Source of the DNA: an uncultured Acidobacteriia bacterium
GTDB taxonomy: Bacteria > Acidobacteriota > Terriglobia > Bryobacterales > Bryobacteraceae
Length of the DNA stretch: 48,443 nt
Assembly (NCBI GenBank): GCA_903892565.1
Contig: CAITIX010000202.1
Coordinates: 1-48,443 of the forward strand
Direction of reading: 5' to 3'
Shown: positions 34,194-44,437 of the stretch, piece by piece
Numbering within the stretch: the stretch's first letter is position 1
How the letters are laid out: every line of letters starts with the position of its first letter
Position numbers and translations under genes: made by a program
Notes under the pieces: model-generated
What the model was told of the DNA's origin: nothing
What the model saw: the letters and a program-made list of their open reading frames with translations, nothing else
Databases searched by the model: none

Positions 34194-34284
34194 GTGGGGC
34201 GGGTCTTCCGACCCGCAGCCCGAGCTTCCGCTCGGGCTAACGCCAGGCAGAAGCCTTGCGTGCGGAGCCGAAGCTCCGCCCCAC
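34194..34284. mobile_element. 91-bp four-hairpin palindromic element
   Basis: A 9-bp closing stem (GTGGGGCGG 34194-34202 with CCGCCCCAC 34276-34284) encloses four consecutive stem-loops with 4-base loops: GCGGGTC/GACCCGC (34199-34216), AGCCCGAGC/GCTCGGGCT (34217-34238), an 8-bp stem with one mismatch around AGAA (about 34240-34260), and GCGGAGC/GCTCCGC (34262-34279). The first and last stems compete with the closing stem for a few bases. Read on the minus strand the loops are TTCG, TTCT, GGAA and GGAA, mostly classic stable RNA tetraloops. It abuts a truncated gene. Confidence 0.65.
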
Positions 34285-34380
34285 AATACATGATGTTCGA
34301 AAATTCAGGTACTCAGCCACGAACGCGATTCTGGCGCGCCATAATATGTTTTCTGGTTAGTTCCGGTTTGAGGAGGATCT

Positions 34381-34858
34381 ATGACGAGAACACTGTTGAG
34401 CCTGACGATTCTAACGATCTGCATGTGTGCCAGCATGGCGCGAGCAGAGGAGAGCGCGGCAGGTTCGTCCAGCACGTGGAGTGATCCGAAGACCGGACTG
34501 ATGTGGGCTACCAAAGACAACGGTGCCTCCGACACCACGTACCCGCAAGCCGTGGAATACTGCCAGCAACTGAGTCTGGGTGGTTTCTAAGGACTGGCGA
34601 CTGGCCAAAGTTCAGGAATTGCGCGCTATATACGATCCCACTGCCGCGAGCGGCACGTACCTTTTTAACGGCAACCGTTTCGACCTGCATATCAAAGGCG
34701 GAATCCAATTGAGCGGAAACGGTACCTGGAGTTCCACGCCCGCCAATACCGCGACGGAGGGCTCGGTCTTCAATTTTCTGATTGGTCTCCAGTAGGTCGC
34801 GCTTCAGGACCACTCGCACAGCCTGCGGGCGCTGTGCGTGCGAGGCGTCGGAAAATGA
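34381..34858 (+). pseudogene. DUF1566-family secreted protein, broken
   Basis: A signal peptide (LTILTICMCASMARA) is followed by TGLMWATKDNG and YPQAVEYCQQLSLGGF, the usual start of a DUF1566 (Lcl C-terminal) domain. The frame then ends at a TAA, but one base further on it resumes as KDWRLAKVQELRAIYDP, so there is a single extra base near 34588-34591. The second part reaches GSVFNFLIGLQ, an in-frame TAG (34793-34795), then VALQDHSHSLRALCVRGVGK and TGA at 34856-34858, the expected family ending. Two lesions imply a pseudogene unless the sequence is in error. The ribosome site upstream is strong. Confidence 0.8.
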
Positions 34859-35045
34859 CCGAATCTTCGGCCATTTGACTCTTTGTTGCCGTTTCCGTGG
34901 GCCGCGGGTCTTTGCCTTTTATGCATCCGTCCCGGACCGGCCCGTAGTCGGGGCGTCCTCTTCGCTCCCTACTTGCGACCACTGGGAAGAGGGTGTGGGG
35001 GGGGAAACCGCGACAGAGTCGTCTGTAGCGGTTCCACCCTTTGCT

Positions 35046-37226
35046 CTAGTCGCGTCGCTTCTCTTCGCGCTTTTCCTCGCGGCGTTCCGGCCGGCCGACC
35101 GGCTGAGCGTTGCCTTGTGGTGTGGGCTGCGGCCGGGCCACCTGCGGTTGCTGCCGATCGGCGGGACGCTGCGGAGGAGGCGTATATTGCGGCGTGCTCT
35201 GCTGGGGCGTGTTCTGTTGAACTGCCGCCGGCTGTTGCGTCTGCTGCGGGAAGCGTCCGCGCCGTTCCTGCGGCGTGTTCGGATTTTGTGACGGATTCGT
35301 TTGTCCTGCCGGGAATCCACCGGGTCCGCCGGGAGGATTCCCGCCTACGCCTTGCGGCTGCTGGTACGCGCCACGATTGGGCTGGTTCACGTTTGCTGGC
35401 GCACCGCCGGGCTGTCCGCCGGGCTGTCCGCCGGGCTGTCCACTAGACTGGCTACCTAACGGTTGATAGCCGCCATTCTGCTGGCCTCGTCCGCCGAACC
35501 CACGATTGTTCTGTCCTTGTCCGAATCCGCTGGGTTGCCCCGCTTGCGGAGATCCGCCCACCGGAGCTCCGACCTGGGGATTCCCAACCTGCGGCGCTGC
35601 ATTCTGCTGCTGTTGCGGAATGGCCGAACGGAACGCCGGACGCGTCTGCTGCTGCGTCTGCTGCATCTGGCCGTATTGGGCGCGGCTCAGTGGCTGTCCG
35701 GGATTCTGCTGCAGCGCCGATTGCTGTTGATTGAATGAAACCGGAGCCGGCGGCGGAGTTGTCCTCGCCACGAATGTTCGGTTCGCGATTCCCGCCGGCG
35801 GCGCGACCGACGAAGCGGCTTGTCCACCCACGAAGGCGCCGCGCTGCGGAGCAACTCCAGCGGAAACGCCTACCTGCGCCCGTGCCATCGCACCCGGAGA
35901 AACGGCAACCGCGGCGATCGCCACCGGTCTACCCGCAACCATCGCGCTCTGCGGAACCGCCGTTACCGCGCCGGCTACTCCACGGTTGACGTAGTTGACG
36001 TTGGTCACGTTGACGTTGTTGATCACGGTGCGATTCACGATCACTGTATTCGTGACGTTCACCTGCGTGATGTACGTCGGACTGTGTCGATACGGAGGCA
36101 CCCAGACTTCGCGCGGTCCCAGCGCAAACCAGCCCACCGCCGGACCCGCTCCAATGCCGATGGAGACACCAAATCCCGCGCCGCCCACCCATCCGACCAG
36201 CGCCGGAGCATACACCGGACGCACGCCCACCACTACCGGTCCGGGCACCCACACCCAAGCCGCGCCCGCATACGCCCAGCGGCCGTAGTGGAAGGGCGCA
36301 TAACCCCAGGGCGCATCGTCTACCCACGTCCAGCCCCAGGGAGCCACCCAGGCCCAATGCCCGTGATGATAGGGAGCCCAGCCGACCTCTACGCGCGGAA
36401 CCCACACCATGCCATAGCCGCCCTCTTCTCGCCACACGCCGTGGTCGTCCAGATCCGCGTAGCCCGGCATTTCGCGCGAAACGTAGCGCGCCGAAGGCGA
36501 TGTATCTTCACGGCGGTCGCGATTCGCGCACCAATTGTCGAACGCATCGGCCACCGGAGCAGTGCGGCGGTCGAATACGGGCTGGCCGTTTTCTTCCATC
36601 ACGCGAACTTGATCGCGGGCATGCAAGGGAAACAGCTGCCCTCCTGCAGCGACTTCGGCGTCGCCGCCACGGACGGTGGCGATGGTGGCATCACCCTGCT
36701 CGTTGACGTCAATGCGATATTCTCCCGCCCGCAGCAACGTAAATGCGGCTTGCGGCGTATCGATCTCCACGCTTTCCTGGTCCGCCAGCCTGCGCACGCG
36801 AATATCCAAGGTTCCGGACGATACCTGAACCTGCGCCAGGGTATCCGTTAAATTCACGAACGTAAAATTCGTGCGGCCATTTAATCGGAAGGCCAGCGAA
36901 CCAAGATGCAATTCCGTGCGGGCTCCCGCGTCGGTCCACAAACGATCTCCCGTGGTGATGGGACGGTTCAATGTCGCGGGGACCCAATCCTCTACGCCGC
37001 CGGGTTGAAATGTGACGTTGCCTTCAATCAAGCCCAAGCGCGCCGCGCGGCTCGGAGGATCGACAAATGCGGCATCGTTATTTGCATCTGCGTTTGTGTC
37101 GGACGGGTAGGGGAAATTTCCATCTCCGGGAGCTTGCGCTCTTAGAAGAGGGATTGCTCCGGCACAGAAGAGCACCGCAATCGCTAGCATTGGTCTTGCC
37201 GCGCCCCTGGAAGTTTCGTTCTGCAT
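35046..37226 (-). CDS. secreted FecR/DUF6600-type protein with low-complexity tail
   Basis: A 726-residue exported protein. A signal peptide (LAIAVLFCAGAIPLLRAQA) leads to a FecR-like beta domain (about 55-210: GNVTFQPGGVEDW, then GDRLWTDAGARTEL, then TPQAAFTLLRAGEYRI). A Trp/Tyr/Gly-rich DUF6600-like region follows (about 255-370, HGHWAWVAPWGWTWVDD), then an Asn/Val/Thr repeat stretch (NVTNTVIVNRTVINNVNV). The last 280 residues are Gln/Pro/Gly-rich. ATG at 37226, just before the signal peptide and with GAGGA ahead, is preferred to upstream starts. The role is unknown; an envelope or surface function is inferred. Confidence 0.8.
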   Translation of the reverse strand: MQNETSRGAARPMLAIAVLFCAGAIPLLRAQAPGDGNFPYPSDTNADANNDAAFVDPPSRAARLGLIEGNVTFQPGGVEDWVPATLNRPITTGDRLWTDAGARTELHLGSLAFRLNGRTNFTFVNLTDTLAQVQVSSGTLDIRVRRLADQESVEIDTPQAAFTLLRAGEYRIDVNEQGDATIATVRGGDAEVAAGGQLFPLHARDQVRVMEENGQPVFDRRTAPVADAFDNWCANRDRREDTSPSARYVSREMPGYADLDDHGVWREEGGYGMVWVPRVEVGWAPYHHGHWAWVAPWGWTWVDDAPWGYAPFHYGRWAYAGAAWVWVPGPVVVGVRPVYAPALVGWVGGAGFGVSIGIGAGPAVGWFALGPREVWVPPYRHSPTYITQVNVTNTVIVNRTVINNVNVTNVNYVNRGVAGAVTAVPQSAMVAGRPVAIAAVAVSPGAMARAQVGVSAGVAPQRGAFVGGQAASSVAPPAGIANRTFVARTTPPPAPVSFNQQQSALQQNPGQPLSRAQYGQMQQTQQQTRPAFRSAIPQQQQNAAPQVGNPQVGAPVGGSPQAGQPSGFGQGQNNRGFGGRGQQNGGYQPLGSQSSGQPGGQPGGQPGGAPANVNQPNRGAYQQPQGVGGNPPGGPGGFPAGQTNPSQNPNTPQERRGRFPQQTQQPAAVQQNTPQQSTPQYTPPPQRPADRQQPQVARPQPTPQGNAQPVGRPERREEKREEKRRD
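35406..35441. repeat. 12-bp coding tandem repeat, three copies
   Basis: GCCGGGCTGTCC is repeated exactly at 35406-35417, 35418-35429 and 35430-35441. It encodes the GQPG triplet in the low-complexity tail of the FecR/DUF6600 protein, a likely site of slippage length variation. Confidence 0.85.
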
Positions 37227-37388
37227 TGGTCCTCGCATCCGTCCCCGTATAAGTCCCCGCATAAAGTCCCCCTCTGCCGCTCCTATGGTTTCAAACGCGG
37301 ATGCCGACCGCAAGGTTGCGCAGATGAACGGCTTTTCATCAAGAAAGTTTAGGGACTGGTGCCGGTGTGCGGGTGGTAATGTGAAACC

Positions 37389-37796
37389 ATGGCCAATGAA
37401 ATCACGATCCAGATTGCCCAGATCTCGCCCACGACGTCGGAAGCAACCATTCGCAGGCATCGCGTAAAGGTGGATCGTCCCGAACCGAAGGGCGGCGCGG
37501 ACGAAGGTCCCATGGGCGGCGAACTATTTCTGGCGGCAATCGGCGGTTGTTTTATGAGCAATCTGCTGGCCGCGATTCGCGCCCGCGAAGCGGCCGTGAC
37601 GGACGCCACGGTCGAAGTCATCGGGACTCTGGCGGATTCGCCCGCGCGTTTTTCCGCCGTCGATATGTTCGTCCGTGCGACTTATGACGACGCTGCATTG
37701 TTCGAAAAGTTGGTGGATATCGCCGACCGCGGCTGCATCATGATGAACACGCTGCGCGGGAAACTGGAAGTGAATCTGCGTATCGCGGTGGACTAA
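37389..37796 (+). CDS. OsmC/Ohr-family protein
   Basis: A 135-residue cytoplasmic protein of the OsmC family, thiol peroxidases that reduce organic hydroperoxides. The two reactive cysteines are in place: C54 in IGGCFMSNLL on the central helix and C115 in ADRGCIMMNT. It is divergent from the FecR-like gene. An Ohr-like peroxidase role is inferred; some OsmC relatives have other substrates. Confidence 0.85.
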   Translation: MANEITIQIAQISPTTSEATIRRHRVKVDRPEPKGGADEGPMGGELFLAAIGGCFMSNLLAAIRAREAAVTDATVEVIGTLADSPARFSAVDMFVRATYDDAALFEKLVDIADRGCIMMNTLRGKLEVNLRIAVD

Positions 37797-37822
37797 TAGC
37801 CTGTAACGATCTTGCCGCTCGG

Positions 37823-37904
37823 CCCCTCCTTTACAGTCGGGGTTCGGTGCTGGTTCTGCGAAGACGCCTGTATTCGGCACCGAACCGCGACCGTTAGGGA
37901 GCGG
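37823..37904. repeat. dispersed palindromic element, copy 2
   Basis: The 28-bp arms 37823-37850 (ending GGGGTTCGGTGC) and 37877-37904 (starting GCACCGAACCGCGACC) match at about 23 of 28 positions when inverted, with a 26-base loop. It shares the arm sequence with 11554-11646 and the half-copy in the kinase gene. It lies between two converging genes, where it could also act as a terminator. Confidence 0.75.
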
Positions 37905-37917
37905 ACGGAAATATGAT

Positions 37918-38760
37918 CTAGCGGACAGCGCCGGCGGACTTCTTCTTCCGGGGCGCTGCGACTTTGCTCGCGGCCACGCGCTGCACCAGGCAGGCCCAGT
38001 CCCATGGATAGGGAGCGGCCGAGGCGCGCGGCTTCTTCAATCCTTCTTCGGACCACGGACAATAGGCGCGGGCGATGCGGCGCGGCGTCAATCCGTAGGT
38101 TGGCAGGATGCGCGCTAATTCGCCGCGCGAAAAATGTTTCTGCATGGCTCCGGCACGATTCAGCAGTCCTTGCGCTACGAGCGCTGCCGGCGTGGATCGT
38201 CGCTTGCTGTTTTTTTGAACAACAGGAAGTTCATCCACCATCTTTGCGGATTCAATGGACGGCACGACAATCAGCGCGAAGCCGTTGGGCAGCGTGACAG
38301 AGGCGAGGCTGGTCCACAATCGATCGCGCAGCTTTTCGTCGGGCGACGTGATGACGTTGAGACAAACCGTCAGGTCGGCCACTGTGCCGATTTTGCGCGC
38401 GGCCTGCGCGAGATCCATACGCAACCAGCGGGTCTTTTCGAGAATGGGCGCCGATTGCCGGCTCTTCGCGCGGGCCAAAATGTGGGGCGCGAAATCCACG
38501 GCAATGATTTCGGCAAAGCTATCGCCGAATTCCTTTACGAACGTGCCGATGCCGCAGCCGAGATCCACCAGGCGCGATTCGCGACGCGGCAGCTTCACGC
38601 GTCGCACGAGACGGCGCATCTGATGGTTCATGTCGACAGCCGTAATATCGCACACAGTGTCTTCGAAAGCGTTGGCCAGGCGATCCCAGCGCGCCTGATT
38701 CATGTTCGAGGCTTTTGCCATTTTATGTAGACGCGCGAGTATGCTCGCTGCGCCGGACAT
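37918..38760 (-). CDS. class I SAM-dependent methyltransferase
   Basis: A 280-residue cytoplasmic protein. Motif I is VDLGCGIGTF (about residues 63-72) and the acidic end of strand 2 is AVDFAPHIL. The substrate is unknown. An N-terminal helical part (about 1-55) precedes the Rossmann domain, and the C-terminus is Lys/Ala/Pro-rich and ends in a basic tail (AAPRKKKSAGAVR). It stands after purA on the minus strand, 53 bases downstream. Confidence 0.8.
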   Translation of the reverse strand: MSGAASILARLHKMAKASNMNQARWDRLANAFEDTVCDITAVDMNHQMRRLVRRVKLPRRESRLVDLGCGIGTFVKEFGDSFAEIIAVDFAPHILARAKSRQSAPILEKTRWLRMDLAQAARKIGTVADLTVCLNVITSPDEKLRDRLWTSLASVTLPNGFALIVVPSIESAKMVDELPVVQKNSKRRSTPAALVAQGLLNRAGAMQKHFSRGELARILPTYGLTPRRIARAYCPWSEEGLKKPRASAAPYPWDWACLVQRVAASKVAAPRKKKSAGAVR

Positions 38761-38773
38761 CTCCTATATGCTT

Positions 38774-38803
38774 GGTCCTGTCTACTCGGGTCCCGTCTAT
38801 TGT
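38774..38803. repeat. imperfect 15-bp tandem doublet
   Basis: GGTCCTGTCTACTCG is followed by GGTCCCGTCTATTGT, agreeing at 11 of 15 positions, between the purA stop and the methyltransferase start. Confidence 0.45.
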
Positions 38804-38813
38804 GGACGGACGG

Positions 38814-40707
<1,894 letters not shown>

Positions 40708-40716
40708 GCGGTTCCG

Positions 40717-41289
40717 ATGCGTGAGCTTTATGCTGCGGCCCGTTCCGGCGATGCGGCTGCGGTGCAAAAACTCGTGGACGCCGATCCGAGCCTCGCGCTC
40801 TTCGCGGCGGCCATGCAGGGTGATGTCCCCGCACTCGAAAGCCTGCTTTCCGCGAATCGAGCTTCTGTGAACCAAGCTTTGATTTCGTCGCTGAGCTCGG
40901 ATGGCTGGACGCCGCTGCATTTGGCCGCGCTGTTTGGGCGTGCCGACGCGGTCCGTCTGCTGATCAACAAGGGCGCGGACGTTGCGGCGCGATCGGGCAA
41001 TGCGATGGCGAACACGGCATTACACGCGGCGGCCGCGGGACGTGCGTCCGGCGTGGCGAAGATCCTGATCGAGTGTGGCGCCAGTCCCAATACCCGGCAA
41101 AATGGCGGATGGACGCCGTTGCACGCGGCCGCGCAAAATGGCGATGTGGAGCTTGCCCGAATGCTGCTCGACAGTGGCGCCGACGTCACCATTCGGGCGG
41201 ATAATCAGCAATCTCCGTTGGACTTAGCCTTAACCAAGGGCCAGCAGGCGATGGTGGAGTTCCTGGAAGAGCGCGGCGCCCGCCTATAA
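40717..41289 (+). CDS. ankyrin-repeat protein
   Basis: A 190-residue cytoplasmic protein made of about five ankyrin repeats; clear repeats read DGWTPLHLAALFGRADAVRLL, ANTALHAAAAGRASGVAKIL and GGWTPLHAAAQNGDVELARML. Ankyrin stacks bind other proteins. No signal peptide or catalytic domain is attached. It follows the unknown gene at 40243 by nine bases, which makes that protein its most likely partner (inference). Confidence 0.9.
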   Translation: MRELYAAARSGDAAAVQKLVDADPSLALFAAAMQGDVPALESLLSANRASVNQALISSLSSDGWTPLHLAALFGRADAVRLLINKGADVAARSGNAMANTALHAAAAGRASGVAKILIECGASPNTRQNGGWTPLHAAAQNGDVELARMLLDSGADVTIRADNQQSPLDLALTKGQQAMVEFLEERGARL

Positions 41290-41305
41290 GCCTTCCGGGC
41301 GGCCT

Positions 41306-41335
41306 CGCCGTGGGTAACAACGTCGTGGGTAACCT
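41306..41335. repeat. imperfect 15-bp tandem doublet
   Basis: CGCCGTGGGTAACAA is followed by CGTCGTGGGTAACCT, matching at 12 of 15 positions, 17 bases after the ankyrin gene stop. Confidence 0.5.
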
Positions 41336-41427
41336 CGAGATGCCGTAACTCGTCTCTTCATGGCTGCCTACTCCGTTTGCATGTGACAGTTGTGCCCAAC
41401 GGATGCGTCCGGCGAGAACGCAGTATA

Positions 41428-42783
41428 ATGAGAATCGGCATTCACGTGACATTTCAGAACGCATTTGGCATCAACTCAGTTCGTGCAGTGATTCGGATCC
41501 TGGCGCTCGCTTGCGTCGCTTTTCTTCTTGTGGGCTGTTCTAGCGCTCCGTCGCCCGGAGCCGGCACCACCGCGAAGAAGGGCAAGAAGGGCGGCGATGG
41601 CGCTCCCGCGCCTGTGGTTGTGGCAAAGGTGGTTCGCAAGGATGTGCCGATTGACGTTACGGCTGTCGGCAACGTTGAAGCCTACAACACCATCAGTATT
41701 CGGCCGCAGGTGAGCGGACAGCTGATGAAGATTTTTATCCAAGACGGCGACTACATCACCAAGAATCAGAAGCTGGCCGAGATCGATCAACGCCCGCTGC
41801 AGGGGCAGGTGGCACAGGCGGAAGCCCAGCTATCCAAGGATCGCGCGCAACTCCAGCAGGCGAATGCGAATCTGGCGCGTGACGTGGCGAACGAGAAATA
41901 CGCCCGGGAGCAGGCCGAGCGCTACGCGAGCTTGTTCAGCCAAGGGGTCGTTTCCAAGGACGACCGTGAGCGTTTTGCTTCGAATGCCGATGCGCTGGGA
42001 CAATCCGTGCAAGCCGATCGCGCGGCGATTGAAAGCGCCAAGGCGCAGATTCAGGCCGATCAGGCCAGTCTCGACAACATTAATCTGCAGCTGAGCTTCA
42101 CCACGATCTATTCGCCGATTGATGGGCGACTGGGAAATGTCACCATAAAGGCAGGCAACATCGTTACCGCGAACCAAACGGAGTTGATGAGCCTTGCGGG
42201 AGTGCAGCCCATTTATGTCACTTTCGCCGTCCCGGAGCCCCGCCTGCCGGAGATCCGCCGCTTCATGGGATCCGGCAGTAAGCTTCCCGTGGAGGCGAAG
42301 TCTCAGGATGAGACCGGCGACGGAGAACGCGGCGAGTTGACGTTCATCGACAATAATGTGGACGCGACGACGGGCACCATTAAGTTGAAGGGAACTTTCC
42401 CGAATACGAATCGCAAGTTGTGGCCTGGCGAGTTCGTAAATGTTTCCATGCGACTCACGCTGCAGCCCAACGCGCTGGTGGTTCCGTCGGCAGCGCTGCA
42501 GACGGGCCAGGATGGAACCTACATCTACGTGGTGAAAGCCGACGCAACGGTGGAGATGCGTCCGGTGACGCCGGGGCTGCGCGTCGGCGATATCCTGGTG
42601 ATCGACAAAGGATTAAAAGAAGGCGAAACGGTCGTGACGGAAGGCCAGCTTCGCTTGTCCCCGGGAAGCAAGGTCCTGATTCAGGGCGGCGCGGGCGCCG
42701 ATGGCAACATCGGAACCGGTGCCCTGATCGATGCGCCAACCAAAGGTGCCAGCACTTCGAAATCCAGCTCCCCGCGGAGCTAA
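41428..42783 (+). CDS. RND efflux periplasmic adaptor (HlyD/AcrA-type lipoprotein)
   Basis: A 451-residue membrane-fusion protein that would bridge an RND pump and an outer-membrane channel. A signal peptide with lipobox LLVGC gives lipid attachment. The lipoyl-like halves (ISIRPQVSGQLMKIFIQDGDYI and FTTIYSPIDGRLGNVTIKAG) flank a coiled-coil hairpin (about 125-230, with a VSKDDRE turn). Beta-barrel and membrane-proximal domains follow (LRVGDILVIDKGLKEGE). ATG at 41428 is preferred to 41377 because the signal follows it. No RND pump gene is adjacent; the next gene converges. Confidence 0.92.
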   Translation: MRIGIHVTFQNAFGINSVRAVIRILALACVAFLLVGCSSAPSPGAGTTAKKGKKGGDGAPAPVVVAKVVRKDVPIDVTAVGNVEAYNTISIRPQVSGQLMKIFIQDGDYITKNQKLAEIDQRPLQGQVAQAEAQLSKDRAQLQQANANLARDVANEKYAREQAERYASLFSQGVVSKDDRERFASNADALGQSVQADRAAIESAKAQIQADQASLDNINLQLSFTTIYSPIDGRLGNVTIKAGNIVTANQTELMSLAGVQPIYVTFAVPEPRLPEIRRFMGSGSKLPVEAKSQDETGDGERGELTFIDNNVDATTGTIKLKGTFPNTNRKLWPGEFVNVSMRLTLQPNALVVPSAALQTGQDGTYIYVVKADATVEMRPVTPGLRVGDILVIDKGLKEGETVVTEGQLRLSPGSKVLIQGGAGADGNIGTGALIDAPTKGASTSKSSSPRS

Positions 42784-42829
42784 GTGCTTTTCGATGGCTC
42801 GTTCGGGCCAGCCTAGTGACTCAGCACAC

Positions 42830-44035
42830 TTAAACGCGTTTTAAATCGAACGCTTCATCGCCTGCCTGCTCTGGCGTGAGCTTTGTCCCGCTGCCCAATA
42901 TCTTTCTTGCCGCAATGTGATCGGCAAAACGATTCACGGAATCGGCCGCAATGAAACGCTTGTCCTTGAAATAGAACGCGGTGAATTTGCCACTGGCTGC
43001 GTCGCCGCGCACGATGGTCTCATCGTGGCCGTTCGATAAACCCGCCATCTGAAACCGGTAATTGTACTGATCCGTCCAAAACCACGGCGGATCGCGATAT
43101 GGCTCTGGCGTGCCCTCAATGCCGCGCGCGACACATTTCGCCTGATCCACGGCGTTCTGCACGGATTCCAATCGGACGCGCCCTCCCGCACGCGCATTGG
43201 CGAAGACGCAAGGGAATTCCGCACAATCGCCGATGGCGAAAATGTTGGGATCGGACGTGATCAGGAATTCGTCCACGGCGATCCCGTTGCCAACGGCGAG
43301 TCCCGCGGCTCGGGCTAGTTCCACGTTGGGGACGACGCCGATTCCTGCGAGCACCACTTCGGCAGCGCGGCGGCTGCCGTCCGTGAAACGAATCGCGGCG
43401 TCCTCGATTTCTTCGATGCCTGTTGCGAGAAGAATCTCGACGCCTTCCTTCTCATGAGCATCGCGAAAGAAGTCGGAGAGCAGCGGCGAGACGGCGCGCG
43501 CCATGAGACGCGGCGCGGCTTCGATCACGCACACTTGCTTGCCGAGCTTTCGCGCGGCGGCCGCAATCTCCAGTCCGATGAATCCTCCGCCGATCACCGC
43601 CACGCTTGTGGCCGAGGCCAGACGTTCGCGGATTGTATCCGCATCGGGCAATGTGCGTAAGTAGAGAGCGCGTTCGGAACCTTTGATCTGCAACAGGCGA
43701 TTGCGGGCCCCCGTTGCCAGAATGAGGTGTTCGTAGGGCAGCACGGATCCGGATCGCAGCCGAATGCGCTGCAATGGCGCTGCGATATCGACCACGGTCT
43801 GTCCCAGTAGAAGTTCGATGTGCTGCTTGTCGTACAGCGATTCCGCGCGCAGAGGGAGCCGCTCTGCATCGAGCGTCCCCATGAGATAGGCCTTCGAGAG
43901 CGGCGGCCTCTGGTAGGGCGCCTGATTTTCATCGCCGATCAGAAGGATCGGTTTTTCGTAGCCTTGCGCCCGCAGGGCCGACGCAGCTTCCGCGCCGGCT
44001 TGTCCGCCGCCAATGATGACCACGCCAGCCGACAT
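42830..44035 (-). CDS. FAD-dependent ferredoxin reductase
   Basis: A 401-residue flavoprotein that passes electrons from NAD(P)H to a 2Fe-2S ferredoxin. The FAD-binding IIGGGQAGAEAA is near the N-terminus, the NAD-binding IGGGFIGLEIAAAARKLG near 145-162, and the second FAD motif FAIGDCAEF near 265. It resembles rhodocoxin/putidaredoxin-type reductases, which serve cytochrome P450s or dioxygenases; no such oxygenase is adjacent. It is the last gene of the redox operon, 68 bases after the ferredoxin gene, its likely partner. Confidence 0.92.
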   Translation of the reverse strand: MSAGVVIIGGGQAGAEAASALRAQGYEKPILLIGDENQAPYQRPPLSKAYLMGTLDAERLPLRAESLYDKQHIELLLGQTVVDIAAPLQRIRLRSGSVLPYEHLILATGARNRLLQIKGSERALYLRTLPDADTIRERLASATSVAVIGGGFIGLEIAAAARKLGKQVCVIEAAPRLMARAVSPLLSDFFRDAHEKEGVEILLATGIEEIEDAAIRFTDGSRRAAEVVLAGIGVVPNVELARAAGLAVGNGIAVDEFLITSDPNIFAIGDCAEFPCVFANARAGGRVRLESVQNAVDQAKCVARGIEGTPEPYRDPPWFWTDQYNYRFQMAGLSNGHDETIVRGDAASGKFTAFYFKDKRFIAADSVNRFADHIAARKILGSGTKLTPEQAGDEAFDLKRV

Positions 44036-44103
44036 GCTTGTCCTCCGACTTGCTCTGGACCTGCCTCTGCGATTCGCCTATTGGCCTGTCGCAAAAACGA
44101 CGT

Positions 44104-44427
44104 TTAGGTCTGCCGCTCCGGCATGCGCACGATCAGGCCGTCCAGCGCCGCGATCGCCGGGATCTGGCAACTCAAGCGGCTGTTGGGACGCCGTGCAACG
44201 GCCGTAGCGTTAAGCATCTCCTCCTGCTCTTCACCAATGGGGGGGAGCTTTGCGAGAAACGCTTCGTCCACGAAAACGTGGCACGTAGCGCACATGCAGG
44301 CGCCGCCGCATTCGGCGACGATGCCGTCGACCCCGTTGCGCACTGCGCCTTCCATGACCGAATAGCCGGCGGGAACGTCGATGGTCTGCGATTCGCCGGT
44401 GTGCGCGATGTAAGTTACTTTTGGCAT
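44104..44427 (-). CDS. adrenodoxin-type 2Fe-2S ferredoxin
   Basis: A 107-residue electron carrier. The cluster ligands are C40, C46, C49 and C87, a C-x5-C-x2-C-x37-C spacing typical of adrenodoxin/putidaredoxin-type ferredoxins; an extra C44 lies in GGACMC. It is encoded between the AhpD-like gene and the reductase, which is the expected electron donor. The terminal acceptor is not identified. Confidence 0.95.
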   Translation of the reverse strand: MPKVTYIAHTGESQTIDVPAGYSVMEGAVRNGVDGIVAECGGACMCATCHVFVDEAFLAKLPPIGEEQEEMLNATAVARRPNSRLSCQIPAIAALDGLIVRMPERQT

Positions 44428-44437
44428 TCTGAGTCCT

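Larger units (their letters stand above)
34018..34380. other. gene-poor stretch with a gene tail and a multi-hairpin element
   Basis: It contains the C-terminal remnant of a lost minus-strand gene (34078-34193), the four-hairpin element (34194-34284) and the leader of the broken DUF1566 gene with a strong GAGGAGG ribosome site near 34371. Confidence 0.7.

Noticed and set aside
35820-36851. 343-codon plus-strand frame within the FecR/DUF6600 gene
   Set aside because: Arg/His-rich composition and no recognisable domain; the opposite strand has a signal peptide and clear domains.
42784-42829. Terminator between the RND adaptor and ferredoxin reductase genes
   Set aside because: Only a short, gapped inverted repeat (TAAGTGCT / AGCACACTTA) is present and no T-run, so support is too weak.
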